A stretch of DNA of 59,930 nt, taken from the NCBI GenBank assembly GCA_000722615.1, contig JOKI01000027.1, positions 1 to 59,930 of the forward strand, given 5' to 3'. Source of the stretch: Pseudorhizobium pelagicum. GTDB taxonomy: Bacteria > Pseudomonadota > Alphaproteobacteria > Rhizobiales > Rhizobiaceae. Shown here in pieces: positions 29,957 through 38,659 of this stretch. Position 1 is the stretch's first letter. Each line of letters begins with the position of its first letter. The notes under the pieces were generated by a model. It saw only the letters and a program-made list of their open reading frames with translations, was not told the origin of the DNA and made no database searches. A program made the translations under genes and the position numbers.

Positions 29957-30250
29957 ATGCCTAAATCGACCGTAAAGCAGATCCTGCCGGTTTCGGGCTC
30001 GTGGTTCCGGGTGCTGGGAACGAAGGACAATCCGGTTCTGGAAAAGATTGTCTTCTGGGCCCTGGTGAACACTGAAAAGACGGACGTGATCGTCGGCGTT
30101 CCGCGCCAGGAACTGGGCGTTATCGGTGCCGTCGACGGTTGGCTCGAGGACGTTGCCGGCTATATCGAAGTGCCTGCCGAGGATGTTGATCGGTTGATCC
30201 AACATCCGGAAGAGCTGGCGCAGTTCGAACTTGTGTGGGCGGAGGAATAA
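29957..30250 (+). CDS. Protein of unknown function inside the pdh operon, 97 aa
   Basis: Family not recognised. The product begins MPKSTVKQILPVSGSWFRVL and contains ENPVLEK-like NPVLEKIVFWALVNTEKTD, VDGWLEDVAGYIEVPAEDVD and a closing EELAQFELVW. It has an alpha/beta composition with conserved-looking Trp residues and no signal peptide or membrane helix. It starts 12 bases after pdhB and ends 1 base before the pdhC start, so it must be co-transcribed and translated with the complex. That placement suggests a small accessory or assembly factor of the complex, which is inference only. Codon use matches its neighbours. Confidence 0.75.
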   Translation: MPKSTVKQILPVSGSWFRVLGTKDNPVLEKIVFWALVNTEKTDVIVGVPRQELGVIGAVDGWLEDVAGYIEVPAEDVDRLIQHPEELAQFELVWAEE

Positions 30251-30251
30251 T

Positions 30252-31619
30252 ATGCCGATCAACATCACCATGCCCGCCCTGTCGCCGACCATGGAAGAGG
30301 GCAACCTCTCCAAGTGGCTGGTCAAGGAGGGCGACAAGGTTGGCCCCGGCGACGTGATCGCCGAGATCGAGACCGACAAGGCGACCATGGAAGTGGAAGC
30401 CGTGGATGAAGGCACCGTGGCGAAGATCGTCGTCCCGGCCGGCACCGAAGGGGTCAAGGTCAACGCCCTGATCGCCATCCTTGCCGGCGAAGGCGAGGAC
30501 GTGAAGGACGCCGCCGCCTCCGGTGGCGCATCGGCGGAAGCGCCGAAGCCTGCCGCCGCGCCGGCCGAAGCCAAAAAGGACGCCCCGAAATCCGAGCCGG
30601 CAAAGCCGCAGGCCGAGCAGCCTGTCGCCGACGCGCCGCCGGCACCCTCGACCCCGGCACCGAAGGCTGCATCCGGCGAACGCATCTTCGCCTCGCCGCT
30701 GGCCCGCCGCCTCGCCAAGGACGCCGGTCTCGACCTTTCGGCCGTGTCCGGCTCCGGTCCGCATGGTCGCGTCGTCAAGGCAGACATCGAGAAGGCCGTC
30801 TCCTCTGGAACCGGCAAGGCAGCTGCGGCAGCTCCGCAGGCCGCCGCCGCTCCGGCACCAGCCAAGGGCGCTTCGGACGACGCCGTCCTGAAGCTCTTCG
30901 AGGAAGGCTCCTACGAACTCCTGCCACATGACGGCATGCGCAAGACGATTGCCTCGCGCCTGTTGGAATCGCACCAGACGGTGCCGGCCTACTTCGTCTC
31001 GATGGACTGCGAGATCGACGCGCTCTTGAAGCTGCGCGCCGAGATCAATAAGTCGGCGCCGATGCGCAAGACGGACAAGGGCGACGTCCCGGTCTTCAAG
31101 CTGTCGGTCAACGACTTCGTCATCAAGGCCATGGCGCTGGCGCTGCGCGACGTTCCGGCGGCAAACGCCTCCTGGACCTCCACGGCGCGGCTCATGCACA
31201 AGCATTCGGATGTCGGCGTCGCCGTCTCCATCCCGGATGGCCTGATCACGCCGATCATCAAGAAGGCGGAGCAGAAGACGCTGTCGATCATCTCCAACGA
31301 GATGAAGGATCTGGCCCGGCGTGCCCGCGACAAGAAGCTGAAGCCCGACGAGTATCAGGGCGGCACCACGGCCGTCTCCAATCTCGGCATGTTCGGCGTT
31401 GCGAACTTCACCTCCATCATCAACCCGCCGCATGCCTCGATCGTATCGATCGGCGCTGGCGTCGAGAAGCCGGTGGTGAAGAACGGCGAGATCGCGATCG
31501 CCACGGTGATGACGGCGACCTTCGCCTTCGACCACCGCGTCATCGACGGCGCCCTCGGTGCCGAACTCGCTGCAGCCTTCAAGCGCCACGTCGAGAACCC
31601 GATGGGCATGCTGGTATAA
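30252..31619 (+). CDS. pdhC: Pyruvate dehydrogenase E2 component (dihydrolipoamide acetyltransferase)
   Basis: Core of the complex; passes the acetyl group from E1 to CoA (455 aa). Residues 1-80 form one lipoyl domain nearly identical to that of PdhB ([16 protein letters not shown]). A long Ala/Pro/Lys linker follows. The E3/E1-binding domain is about 143-180 (IFASPLARRLAKDAGLDLSA, GPHGRVVKADIEKA). The catalytic domain ends with FAFDHRVIDGALGAEL, holding the active-site His and Asp. The start at 30252 follows the GGAGGAATA site. Only one lipoyl domain here, plus the one on PdhB. Confidence 0.97.
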   Translation: MPINITMPALSPTMEEGNLSKWLVKEGDKVGPGDVIAEIETDKATMEVEAVDEGTVAKIVVPAGTEGVKVNALIAILAGEGEDVKDAAASGGASAEAPKPAAAPAEAKKDAPKSEPAKPQAEQPVADAPPAPSTPAPKAASGERIFASPLARRLAKDAGLDLSAVSGSGPHGRVVKADIEKAVSSGTGKAAAAAPQAAAAPAPAKGASDDAVLKLFEEGSYELLPHDGMRKTIASRLLESHQTVPAYFVSMDCEIDALLKLRAEINKSAPMRKTDKGDVPVFKLSVNDFVIKAMALALRDVPAANASWTSTARLMHKHSDVGVAVSIPDGLITPIIKKAEQKTLSIISNEMKDLARRARDKKLKPDEYQGGTTAVSNLGMFGVANFTSIINPPHASIVSIGAGVEKPVVKNGEIAIATVMTATFAFDHRVIDGALGAELAAAFKRHVENPMGMLV

Positions 31620-31626
31620 TGAACTG

Positions 31627-31650
31627 ACCCTTCCCCTTTGGGGGGAGGGT
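31627..31650 (+). terminator. Hairpin after pdhC
   Basis: ACCCTTCCCC (31627-31636) pairs with GGGGGAGGGT (31641-31650) with one G-U pair, loop TTTG, 7 bases after the pdhC stop. There is no U-tract. It may end or thin out transcription before the small genes downstream. Confidence 0.5.
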
Positions 31651-31744
31651 GTCCCGCTCCGGCATTGAGGCCGGGTCGTGACTTTTGATGCGGTGATCTC
31701 CATATCTGGGCGAGGTGAAGACAGAGGTCCTCAAGGAGCGTCAG

Positions 31745-31987
31745 ATGGCCGATGAACCTGTTGACATCATCATGCCGATGCTGCGGGAAATGCGCGGCGA
31801 GATGCGCGAGATGCGCGGTGAAATGCAGGGCATGAAGCAGCAGCTGGACAAGCTGGAGAGCGGCCAGAAGACCATTCGTCAGGCGCTGACCGCCGACACC
31901 ATGATGTCGAAGTTCGTGACTGGCGATTTCGAGGAGCGGATCTTCGAACTGGAGCGCAAGGTGGACGCGCTCACCAAGGGCAAGTAG
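31745..31987 (+). CDS. Small coiled-coil protein, 80 aa
   Basis: No family recognised. The start at 31745 follows AAGGAGCG. The product is almost entirely helical. Residues 12-35 repeat a Met/Arg/Glu heptad (LREMRGEMREMRGEMQGM), followed by KQQLDKLESGQ and, after a short break, a second coil FEERIFELERKVDALTKGK. No membrane segment or signal peptide. It probably forms a homo- or hetero-oligomeric coil. It lies in the pdh gene group between pdhC and the SGNH hydrolase, but nothing shows a link to the complex. Confidence 0.65.
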   Translation: MADEPVDIIMPMLREMRGEMREMRGEMQGMKQQLDKLESGQKTIRQALTADTMMSKFVTGDFEERIFELERKVDALTKGK

Positions 31988-32060
31988 GAGCCGCGGCAAT
32001 CGGGTGTTCCCGACTGTCGCCAGCCGCAGGACGGCGGGGAATGACTGGCGTATGGAGACT

Positions 32061-32699
32061 ATGAAGACCGTCCTCTGCTTCGGCGACTCGCTCACCTGGG
32101 GTTACGACGCCGAGACCCTCGGGCGTCACCGGTTCGAGGATCGCTGGCCAAGCGTTCTGTCGGCCGCGCTCGGCCCGGAGGTGAACGTCATCCCCGAGGG
32201 GCTGAACGGCCGCACCACCGGCTATGACGACCATCTGGCCGATTGCGAGCGCAATGGCGCCAAGTCTCTCCCGACGGTGCTGCACAGCCATATGCCCATC
32301 GATCTGGTGGTCATCATGCTCGGCTCCAACGACATGAAACCTGCGGTCGCCGGTCCGGCGTTTGCGGCCCGCCAGGGCATCCAGCGGCTGGTCGGCCTGG
32401 TCCGCCACCACGAATGGTCCTTCGACTACGAGACGCCGGACATCCTGATCGTCTCGCCGCCGCCGCTCTGCGAGACCGCCAACCCGGTGTTTGCCGCGAT
32501 CTTCGCCGGTGGCGTCGAGCAGTCGCAGATGCTGGCCTCGCTCTACCGTGATCTCGCCGACGAAATGGGCTGCGGTTTCTACGACGCGGCCTCGGTGGCC
32601 CGGACCACGCCGCTCGACGGCGTGCACCTGGATGCCGAGAACACGCGCGCGCTCGGCAGGGGGCTTGAGCCCATCGTTCGCATGATGCTTGGAATTTAA
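32061..32699 (+). CDS. SGNH/GDSL-family esterase-like hydrolase
   Basis: Serine hydrolase of the SGNH fold, likely an arylesterase, lipase or acetylxylan-type esterase (212 aa). Block I is FGDSLTWGYD with S10 as nucleophile, block II has the Gly in GLNGRTTGYDD, block III is LGSNDMK with the Asn, and the catalytic Asp-His pair is in PLDGVHLD near residue 190. All four SGNH residues are present. No signal peptide is seen, so it is cytosolic. Two ATGs (32052 and 32061) fit; I use 32061 because it leads directly into the first strand. Substrate unknown. Confidence 0.85.
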   Translation: MKTVLCFGDSLTWGYDAETLGRHRFEDRWPSVLSAALGPEVNVIPEGLNGRTTGYDDHLADCERNGAKSLPTVLHSHMPIDLVVIMLGSNDMKPAVAGPAFAARQGIQRLVGLVRHHEWSFDYETPDILIVSPPPLCETANPVFAAIFAGGVEQSQMLASLYRDLADEMGCGFYDAASVARTTPLDGVHLDAENTRALGRGLEPIVRMMLGI

Positions 32700-32796
32700 C
32701 GCCATTTTGGCAAGGAGTTGACCACGATCAAAGAATAGGTGGGCGCGATCTTTATGGCTGATCCTCAGTCGTCGAACAGACAAGAGGAGACGGACC

Positions 32797-33036
32797 ATGT
32801 CGAACACACCCCACGAAATTCAGGATGAGTTTCCGGAATATGTGGGCAAGATGCACGAGCTGAAAGTCAGCGACGCGCATTTCGCCCAGCTGCTCGAGGA
32901 CTACCGCGACGTCAACCGCACCATCCATCGGGCAGAGACTGAAGTGGAGCCGGTTGCCGATCCGCATATGGAAGATATGCGCAAGCGGCGGATGGTTCTG
33001 AAGGACGAAATTTACGGGATGCTGACACGGGCCTGA
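32797..33036 (+). CDS. YdcH-family protein (DUF465)
   Basis: Small helical-hairpin protein of 79 aa, matching the DUF465/YdcH pattern: DEFPEYVGKMHELKVSDAHF, an acidic turn, then two long charged helices with MEDMRKRRMVLKDEIYGML. Function of the family is unknown; members are small soluble proteins common in proteobacteria. A GAGGAG-type ribosome site precedes the ATG. It sits between the SGNH gene and lpdA. Confidence 0.85.
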   Translation: MSNTPHEIQDEFPEYVGKMHELKVSDAHFAQLLEDYRDVNRTIHRAETEVEPVADPHMEDMRKRRMVLKDEIYGMLTRA

Positions 33037-33065
33037 GGCCATCGTGCTTCATCCCGCGGGGTGAG

Positions 33066-33086
33066 GGCCCGGCCGCCGGCCGGGCC
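33066..33086 (+). terminator. GC-rich hairpin before lpdA
   Basis: GGCCCGGCC (33066-33074), loop GCC, GGCCGGGCC (33078-33086): a perfect, very stable 9-bp stem, ending 29 bases before the lpdA start. It lacks a U-tract. It could terminate upstream transcription or hinder translation of lpdA. Confidence 0.5.
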
Positions 33087-33115
33087 TGCCTCGTCAGAAG
33101 AGGAGATGAAGGCCC

Positions 33116-34561
33116 GTGTCCAACGCTTATGACGTCATCATCATCGGCTCCGGCCCCGGCGGCTATATCGCCGCCATCCGTGCAGCCCAGCTCGGCATGA
33201 AGGTTGCCGTCGTCGAGCGCGAGCATCTCGCCGGCATCTGCTCCAACTGGGGCTGCATCCCCACGAAGGCGCTTCTGCGCACCGCCGACGTGATGCACAC
33301 AGCAAGCCACGCCAAGGATTACGGCCTGACGCTCGAAGGCACCATCAAGCCCGACGTCAAGGCGATCGTTGCCCGCTCCCGCGGCATCGCCAACCGCATG
33401 AACAACGGCGTCGGCTTCCTGTTCAAGAAGAACAAGGTCGACATCATCTGGGGCGAGGCGAAGATCACCAAGCCCGGCGAGATCGTCGTCGGCAAGATTT
33501 CCAAGCCGATCGTCCAGCCCCAGGGGCCGGTGCCGAAGAACACGCTCGGCGAGGGCACCTATACCGCCAAGCACATCATCGTCGCGACCGGCGCCCGTCC
33601 GCGCGCATTGCCTGGCATCGAGCCGGACGGCAAGCTGATCTGGACCTATTTCGAGGCCATGAAGCCGGAGGAAATGCCGAAATCCCTGCTCGTCATGGGC
33701 TCGGGCGCCATCGGCATCGAATTCGCCAGCTTCTACCGCACCATGGGCGTCGACGTCACCGTCGTCGAGATCATGAAGCAGGTCATGCCGGTCGAGGACG
33801 AGGAAATCTCGGCGATCGCCAAAAAGCAGTTCGAACGCCAGGGCATGAAGATCCTGCTCGAAGCCAAGGTCGCCAAGGTGGTCAAGGGCGCCAACTCCGT
33901 CACCGCCACCATCGAGATGAAGGACGGCAAGACGCAGGAAATCACCGCTGACCGGATGATTTCCGCCGTCGGCGTGCAGGCCAACATCGAGAACATCGGC
34001 CTCGAAGCCGTCGGCGTGAAGACCGATCGCGGCTTCGTCGTCATCGACGGCTACGGCAAGACCAACGTCACCGGCATCTATGCCATCGGCGATGTCGCCG
34101 GTCCGCCGCTGCTTGCCCACAAGGCCGAGCACGAGGCGGTCATCTGCATCGAGAAGATCGCCGGCCTGCCGAACGTCCATCCGATGGACAAGCTGAAGAT
34201 CCCGGGCTGCACCTACTGCCATCCGCAGGTCGCCTCGGTCGGCATCACCGAAGCCAAGGCGAAGACCGAGGGCAGGGAGGTCCGCGTCGGACGCTTCCCC
34301 TTCGTCGCCAACGGCAAGGCGATTGCGCTCGGCGAGGACCAGGGTCTGGTCAAGACCATTTTCGACAAGAAGACCGGCGAACTGCTCGGCGCCCATATGG
34401 TCGGCGCGGAAGTGACCGAGCTGATCCAGGGCTTCGTCGTCGCCATGAACCTGGAGACGACCGAGGAAGACCTGATGCACACGATCTTCCCGCATCCGAC
34501 CATCTCGGAAACGATGAAGGAAAGCGTCCTCGACGCCTACGGGCGCGCGCTGAACGCCTGA
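33116..34561 (+). CDS. lpdA: Dihydrolipoyl dehydrogenase (E3)
   Basis: Flavoprotein that reoxidises the dihydrolipoyl arms with NAD in pyruvate (and possibly 2-oxoglutarate) dehydrogenase (481 aa). FAD motif VIIIGSGPGGYIAAIRAAQL, redox pair C42-C47 in GICSNWGCIPTK, NAD motif VMGSGAIGIEFASFYRTMG, and the His-Glu active site HTIFPHPTISET near the end. A GTG start at 33116 behind GAGGAG is the only plausible one. A region of about 25 residues near 125-150 (KISKPIVQPQGPVPKNTLGE) is an insertion seen in the alphaproteobacterial PDH-linked paralogue. It lies in the pdh group, so it is likely the PDH-specific E3. Confidence 0.96.
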   Translation: MSNAYDVIIIGSGPGGYIAAIRAAQLGMKVAVVEREHLAGICSNWGCIPTKALLRTADVMHTASHAKDYGLTLEGTIKPDVKAIVARSRGIANRMNNGVGFLFKKNKVDIIWGEAKITKPGEIVVGKISKPIVQPQGPVPKNTLGEGTYTAKHIIVATGARPRALPGIEPDGKLIWTYFEAMKPEEMPKSLLVMGSGAIGIEFASFYRTMGVDVTVVEIMKQVMPVEDEEISAIAKKQFERQGMKILLEAKVAKVVKGANSVTATIEMKDGKTQEITADRMISAVGVQANIENIGLEAVGVKTDRGFVVIDGYGKTNVTGIYAIGDVAGPPLLAHKAEHEAVICIEKIAGLPNVHPMDKLKIPGCTYCHPQVASVGITEAKAKTEGREVRVGRFPFVANGKAIALGEDQGLVKTIFDKKTGELLGAHMVGAEVTELIQGFVVAMNLETTEEDLMHTIFPHPTISETMKESVLDAYGRALNA

Positions 34562-34571
34562 GCTGACGAGA

Positions 34572-34602
34572 GATGCCGGGGCTTGTTCCAGGTCCCGGCA
34601 TC
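34572..34602 (+). terminator. Hairpin after lpdA
   Basis: GATGCCGGG (34572-34580) and CCCGGCATC (34594-34602) pair perfectly around a 13-base loop, 11 bases after the lpdA stop. No U-tract follows, so termination may be partial. Confidence 0.5.
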
Positions 34603-34636
34603 GCCCACATGTAAATTCGACAAAAAGAGGTGACGG

Positions 34637-34885
34637 ATGGAAGGCGTAGGTTGGTTTGGAGCGATCGTGATCGGCGGCCTCGCCGGCTGGCTGGCCGGCA
34701 AGTTCCTGGACATGCGCTACGGGCTGTTCATGAACATCTTCGTCGGCATCGTTGGCGCCATCGTCGCCAATGCCGTCTTCGAGAGCGCCGACATCCATGT
34801 GACGGACGGATGGCTGGGTTTCCTGATAACAGGTTTCATCGGCTCCTGCGTTCTGTTATTCCTCGCAAAACTCGCCCGTCGTTGA
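34637..34885 (+). CDS. GlsB/YeaQ/YmgE-family membrane protein
   Basis: Small inner-membrane protein of the transglycosylase-associated (GlsB/YeaQ) family, 82 aa, with three membrane helices. The first has GAIVIGGLAGWLAGKFLDM, the second GLFMNIFVGIVGAIVANAVF, the third LGFLITGFIGSCVLLFLAKL. The Gly-x-x-x-Gly patterns and the polar turn between helices are typical. Function unknown; members are often stress-induced. It ends 34 bases before lipA. Confidence 0.85.
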   Translation: MEGVGWFGAIVIGGLAGWLAGKFLDMRYGLFMNIFVGIVGAIVANAVFESADIHVTDGWLGFLITGFIGSCVLLFLAKLARR

Positions 34886-34919
34886 CGGCAGCCGCTCTGG
34901 CGGCGAAGGCAGGTAATTG

Positions 34920-35894
34920 ATGGTCACCATTCTCGACAGAACCGTAGTGGATGATGCAAAGCGCGTCCGCCATCCGGAAAAGGCGCACCGCCCCGATACC
35001 GAGGTGCTGCGCAAGCCGGAGTGGATCCGCGTCCGCGCGCCCGTGTCCAAGGGATACATGGAGACCCGCGACCTCGTGCGTTCGCACAAGCTCGTCACGG
35101 TCTGCGAGGAGGCCGGCTGCCCCAACATCGGAGAGTGCTGGGACAAGAAGCACGCCACCTTCATGATCATGGGCGAGATCTGCACCCGCGCCTGCGCCTT
35201 CTGCAACGTCACGACCGGTCGTCCCAATGCGCTCGACATGGACGAACCGGAAAACGTCGCCAAGGCCGTCAAGCAGATGGGGCTTTCCCACGTCGTGATC
35301 ACCTCGGTCGACCGCGACGATCTCGACGACGGCGGCGCCGAACACTTCGAGAAAGTCATCTGGGCGATCCGTGCCGCGTCGCCTCTGACGACGATCGAGA
35401 TCCTCACCCCCGATTTCCTGAAGAAGCCGGGCGCCCTGGAGCGCGTCGTCGCCGCCAAGCCGGACGTCTTCAACCACAACATGGAAACGGTGCCGGGAAA
35501 CTATCTGACGGTCCGCCCGGGCGCCCGTTATTTCCACTCGATCCGCCTCTTGCAGCGGGTCAAGGAACTCGATCCGACGATGTTCACCAAGTCCGGCATC
35601 ATGGTCGGCCTTGGCGAGGAGCGCAACGAGGTCCTGCAGCTGATGGACGACCTGCGCACCGCCGACGTCGACTTCCTGACCATCGGCCAGTACCTGCAGC
35701 CGACCCGCAAGCACCACGCCGTCATGAGCTTCGTCACGCCCGAGGAATTCAAGTCCTACGAAACGATCGCCTATACCAAGGGCTTCCTGATGGTCTCCTC
35801 GAGCCCCCTGACGCGCTCCTCGCACCACGCGGGCGACGATTTCGCCCGCCTGAGGGCAGCCCGCGAACGCAAGGTCCTGCTGGCGGCGGAATAG
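34920..35894 (+). CDS. lipA: Lipoyl synthase
   Basis: Radical-SAM enzyme that inserts two sulfurs into protein-bound octanoyl chains to give lipoate, needed by PdhB, PdhC and other lipoyl proteins (324 aa). The auxiliary cluster ligands are C62, C67 and C73 ([13 protein letters not shown]). The radical-SAM cluster is C88, C92, C95 (ICTRACAFC). The closing [10 protein letters not shown] carries the conserved RSSYHA-type serine. I start at the ATG 34920; a TTG precedes it by one codon. Its place behind the pdh genes fits its role in loading the complex. Confidence 0.97.
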   Translation: MVTILDRTVVDDAKRVRHPEKAHRPDTEVLRKPEWIRVRAPVSKGYMETRDLVRSHKLVTVCEEAGCPNIGECWDKKHATFMIMGEICTRACAFCNVTTGRPNALDMDEPENVAKAVKQMGLSHVVITSVDRDDLDDGGAEHFEKVIWAIRAASPLTTIEILTPDFLKKPGALERVVAAKPDVFNHNMETVPGNYLTVRPGARYFHSIRLLQRVKELDPTMFTKSGIMVGLGEERNEVLQLMDDLRTADVDFLTIGQYLQPTRKHHAVMSFVTPEEFKSYETIAYTKGFLMVSSSPLTRSSHHAGDDFARLRAARERKVLLAAE

Positions 35895-35958
35895 ACTCCA
35901 CTCAGTCCCCGGGCCCCGATCTCACGGATGGCTCGCGGGCTTCGTTCGAGGGATAGAC

Positions 35959-36525
35959 ATGACGACGTTGATCGCGCTGGAGGATGCGGCAAGCCGCCTT
36001 CGTCAGTGCGATCGCGTGCTGGTCATCGGCTGTTCGGGAAGTGGCAAGAGCCGGCTCTCCCAACGGCTCGCGTCGACCCTGGACCTCCTCTACATCTCCA
36101 TGGACCGCGATGTCTTCTGGCTTCCCGGCTGGAAGCTGCGTCCGCGACCGGAGATCGTCGAGCGGCTACAGGGTTATGTCGCGCAACCCCGCTGGATCAT
36201 GGACGGCACCAGCCCGGGAACGCTGCCGCTTCGCTTGCCGCGCAGCCAGCTGGTCATCTGGATGCGCCCGGCGCGCCTCGTCTCCCTCTTCGGCGTCCTC
36301 TCCCGATGGCTGCGCTATTATGGCCGGTCGAGGCCGGAGATGGCAGAAGGGTGCCCGGAGAAGATCGACCGGCAGTTTCTGGCCTACATCTGGAACTTCG
36401 AGAGGACCGAGAGCCCCGAGATCGAGGAGAACCTCGCCGCATACGGACCCGGTGTCCCCGTTCTGCTGCTGAAATCGCGGGCTGAGACAAACCGTCTACT
36501 TGCCATCATCGGACAGGACCATTAG
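35959..36525 (+). CDS. P-loop nucleoside kinase-like protein
   Basis: P-loop NTPase of 188 aa. The Walker A motif is GCSGSGKS (residues 24-31) followed by RLSQRLASTLDLLYISMDRD, as in adenylate-kinase/FlaR-type proteins. The later WIMDGTSPGTLPLRLPRSQL and IWMRPARLVSLFGVLSRW match the layout of FlaR-like proteins, in which the D-G-T/N segment binds the second substrate. The substrate is unknown. It lies 10 bases upstream of the COQ10-like gene, so the two are probably co-transcribed. Confidence 0.8.
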   Translation: MTTLIALEDAASRLRQCDRVLVIGCSGSGKSRLSQRLASTLDLLYISMDRDVFWLPGWKLRPRPEIVERLQGYVAQPRWIMDGTSPGTLPLRLPRSQLVIWMRPARLVSLFGVLSRWLRYYGRSRPEMAEGCPEKIDRQFLAYIWNFERTESPEIEENLAAYGPGVPVLLLKSRAETNRLLAIIGQDH

Positions 36526-36534
36526 CTCTCGCCT

Positions 36535-36984
36535 ATGCCAAAGTTTGAGACTCACCGCCCCGTCAAGCATTCTCCCGAGCAGATGTATGATCTGGTGGCC
36601 GACATCGAGAAATATCCGCAGTTCCTGCCGCTCTGCGAGGCGCTCAACATTCGTTCGCGCACCGAGCGCGACGGCAAGACGCTGCTGGTCGCCGACATGA
36701 CCGTCGGCTACAAGGCGATCCGCGAGACCTTCACGACGCAGGTGCTGCTCAATCCGGCGGAGCTGGCAATCGACGTCAAATACGTCGAGGGCCCGTTCAA
36801 ATACCTCGACAACCGCTGGCGATTCCAGCCGGCGCCTGAGGGCTCCGTGGTCGATTTCTTCATCGACTATGAGTTCAAGAGCCGGATTCTGGGCGCCCTG
36901 ATGGGCTCGATGTTCGATCGCGCCTTCCGAACCTTCGCGGAAGCCTTCGAGAAGCGCGCCGACAAGATCTACGCCGACGCCTGA
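36535..36984 (+). CDS. COQ10/RatA-type START-domain protein
   Basis: A 149-aa START/polyketide-cyclase-like protein. HRPVKHSPEQMYDLVADIEK and YPQFLPLCEALNIRSR are the N-terminal signature, and RWRFQPAPEGSVVDFFIDYE the beta core. Members bind coenzyme Q or related lipids in alphaproteobacteria and mitochondria (COQ10). The E. coli relative RatA was described as a ribosome-binding toxin; the alphaproteobacterial protein is more likely the ubiquinone-binding one. The last 16 bases overlap convergent cinA. Confidence 0.88.
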   Translation: MPKFETHRPVKHSPEQMYDLVADIEKYPQFLPLCEALNIRSRTERDGKTLLVADMTVGYKAIRETFTTQVLLNPAELAIDVKYVEGPFKYLDNRWRFQPAPEGSVVDFFIDYEFKSRILGALMGSMFDRAFRTFAEAFEKRADKIYADA

Positions 36985-37475
36985 GCCGCCTCCATAAGCA
37001 TCTCGAGCGCCGTCGCGACGGTCGCAATCCGCACCGCGCCGCGACCGATTGCGCCATAACGCATTTCGCGGTGGATCATCCGTCCCGATCGCGACGCTGC
37101 CGCCAGATGCACGAGCCCGACCGGCTTCTCCGCCGATCCGCCGCCCGGTCCCGCAATCCCCGTCACGGCGAGGGCGACATCCGCCTTCGACCGGTAGAGC
37201 GCGCCGCGCACCATCTGCAGCGCCGTCTCCCGGGACACCGCGCCGAACTGGTCGAGCGTCGCCGGTAAAACGCCAAGCAGGTCCATCTTTGCCTGGTTCG
37301 TATAGGTGACGAAGCCGCGGTCGACGACGGCGGATGATCCGGAGATCTCCGTCAGCGCGCCGGCAATCAGTCCGCCGGTGCAGGATTCCGCCGTCGCCAG
37401 CATCAGCTGCCGCTCTCTGAAATGCGCGATCAGCCCGGCGGCCTGCGTCTCGATCTCGGTCGGAAACAGGCTCAT
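36969..37475 (-). CDS. CinA-family protein (nicotinamide-nucleotide amidohydrolase, PncC-type)
   Basis: C-terminal CinA domain as a stand-alone protein of 168 aa. It deamidates nicotinamide mononucleotide to nicotinate mononucleotide in NAD recycling. [20 protein letters not shown] holds the catalytic Ser/Thr/Lys-type motif, [20 protein letters not shown] and [20 protein letters not shown] complete the active site. The start at 37475 overlaps the ispDF stop in ATGA, so it is translated from the ispDF message. It runs into the end of the COQ10-like gene on the other strand. Confidence 0.92.
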   Translation of the reverse strand: MSLFPTEIETQAAGLIAHFRERQLMLATAESCTGGLIAGALTEISGSSAVVDRGFVTYTNQAKMDLLGVLPATLDQFGAVSRETALQMVRGALYRSKADVALAVTGIAGPGGGSAEKPVGLVHLAAASRSGRMIHREMRYGAIGRGAVRIATVATALEMLMEAAQASA

Positions 37476-38659
37476 GACGGCCGCCCTTGGTAGACGACGG
37501 TCGCCGTGGCGATGGCGGCAATGCCCTCGCGGCGGCCGACGAAGCCGATGGTCTCGTTCGTGGTGGCCTTCACCGAGCAGCGCTCCAGCGCAATCTGCAG
37601 GATCTCCGCCATCGTCTCGCGCATCTCCAGGCGATGCGGCCCCACCTTGGGGGCCTCCGCGATCAGCGAGACGTCGGCGTTCATGATGGTGCCGCCATGG
37701 GCGCGGACGATCTCTGCGGCCCGTGCCAGGAAGATGCGAGAGGCGGCACCCTTCCACTGCGGATCGGAAGGGGGAAAGTGGTCGCCGATGTCGCCGGCGC
37801 CGCAGGTGGCCAGCAGCGCGTCCGTCAGCGCGTGCAGCGCCACATCCGCATCCGAATGCCCCTTGAGCTTCTGGTCGTGGGGGATGAAGACGCCGCAGAG
37901 CGTCACGCCGTCGCCCGGCTCCAGCTGGTGCACGTCATAGCCGTTGCCGGTGCGCACGTCGGGGAGGGCGGTGCCGGAAAGTCGCTCGTCAGCCATGGTG
38001 ATGTCCCGTCTCACTGTCAGTTTCACATTGTCAGGCGACCCCTCGACCAGCCGCACCGGCATTCCGGCCCATTCGGCGATCGAACAGTCGTCGGTAAATC
38101 CATCGCGGCCCTCTGCAGCGGCGCGCCGGTGCGCGTCGAGGAGGCGTGAGAGCCGAAAGCTCTGCGGCGTCTGCGCTGCAAACAGCCCGTCGCGCGACAC
38201 CGTCTCCGCAACCAGCCCCTCTGCACCGCGCTTCAGCGTGTCCGTAACGGCCAGCGCCGGCAGCACCGCATCGTCGCCGGCAGCTAGCCGGTCGGCGATC
38301 CGGTCGAGCATCGCGGGATCGACGAACGGCCGCGCGCCGTCGTGGATCATCACATGGGTCGCGCCACTGCCGGACAGCGCCTCCAGCCCCGCAAGCACCG
38401 ACTGCTGGCGCGTGGCGCCGCCGAAGGTCGTCTTCACCCGTTCCGCGCCCGCAAGACCGGCTGTCGCATCGGCGAACAGGGCCGCGTCGTCGGGATGGAT
38501 GACGGTCACGATCGGCCCGCTCTGCGGCCAGGTCAGAAAGGCCTCCAGCGTGTGCGCAATGACTGGCCGGCCGCCGATCCTGCGGTATTGCTTGGGTCCT
38601 TCCGCGGATCCTGCCCGCTCTCCGCGGCCGGCCGCAACGATGACGATGGCAATCTGCAT
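37472..38659 (-). CDS. ispDF: Bifunctional IspD/IspF (MEP pathway)
   Basis: Fusion carrying two non-consecutive steps of isoprenoid synthesis (395 aa). The IspD part (about 1-225) begins [12 protein letters not shown] and makes CDP-methylerythritol; [15 protein letters not shown] is its signature. The IspF part (about 235-395) begins [11 protein letters not shown] with the zinc-binding D-x-H, contains [19 protein letters not shown], and makes the cyclic diphosphate. The ATG at 38659 starts directly in the first strand; upstream codons are ignored. Such fusions are standard in alphaproteobacteria. Its stop overlaps cinA. It is divergent from dusB. Confidence 0.97.
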   Translation of the reverse strand: MQIAIVIVAAGRGERAGSAEGPKQYRRIGGRPVIAHTLEAFLTWPQSGPIVTVIHPDDAALFADATAGLAGAERVKTTFGGATRQQSVLAGLEALSGSGATHVMIHDGARPFVDPAMLDRIADRLAAGDDAVLPALAVTDTLKRGAEGLVAETVSRDGLFAAQTPQSFRLSRLLDAHRRAAAEGRDGFTDDCSIAEWAGMPVRLVEGSPDNVKLTVRRDITMADERLSGTALPDVRTGNGYDVHQLEPGDGVTLCGVFIPHDQKLKGHSDADVALHALTDALLATCGAGDIGDHFPPSDPQWKGAASRIFLARAAEIVRAHGGTIMNADVSLIAEAPKVGPHRLEMRETMAEILQIALERCSVKATTNETIGFVGRREGIAAIATATVVYQGRPS

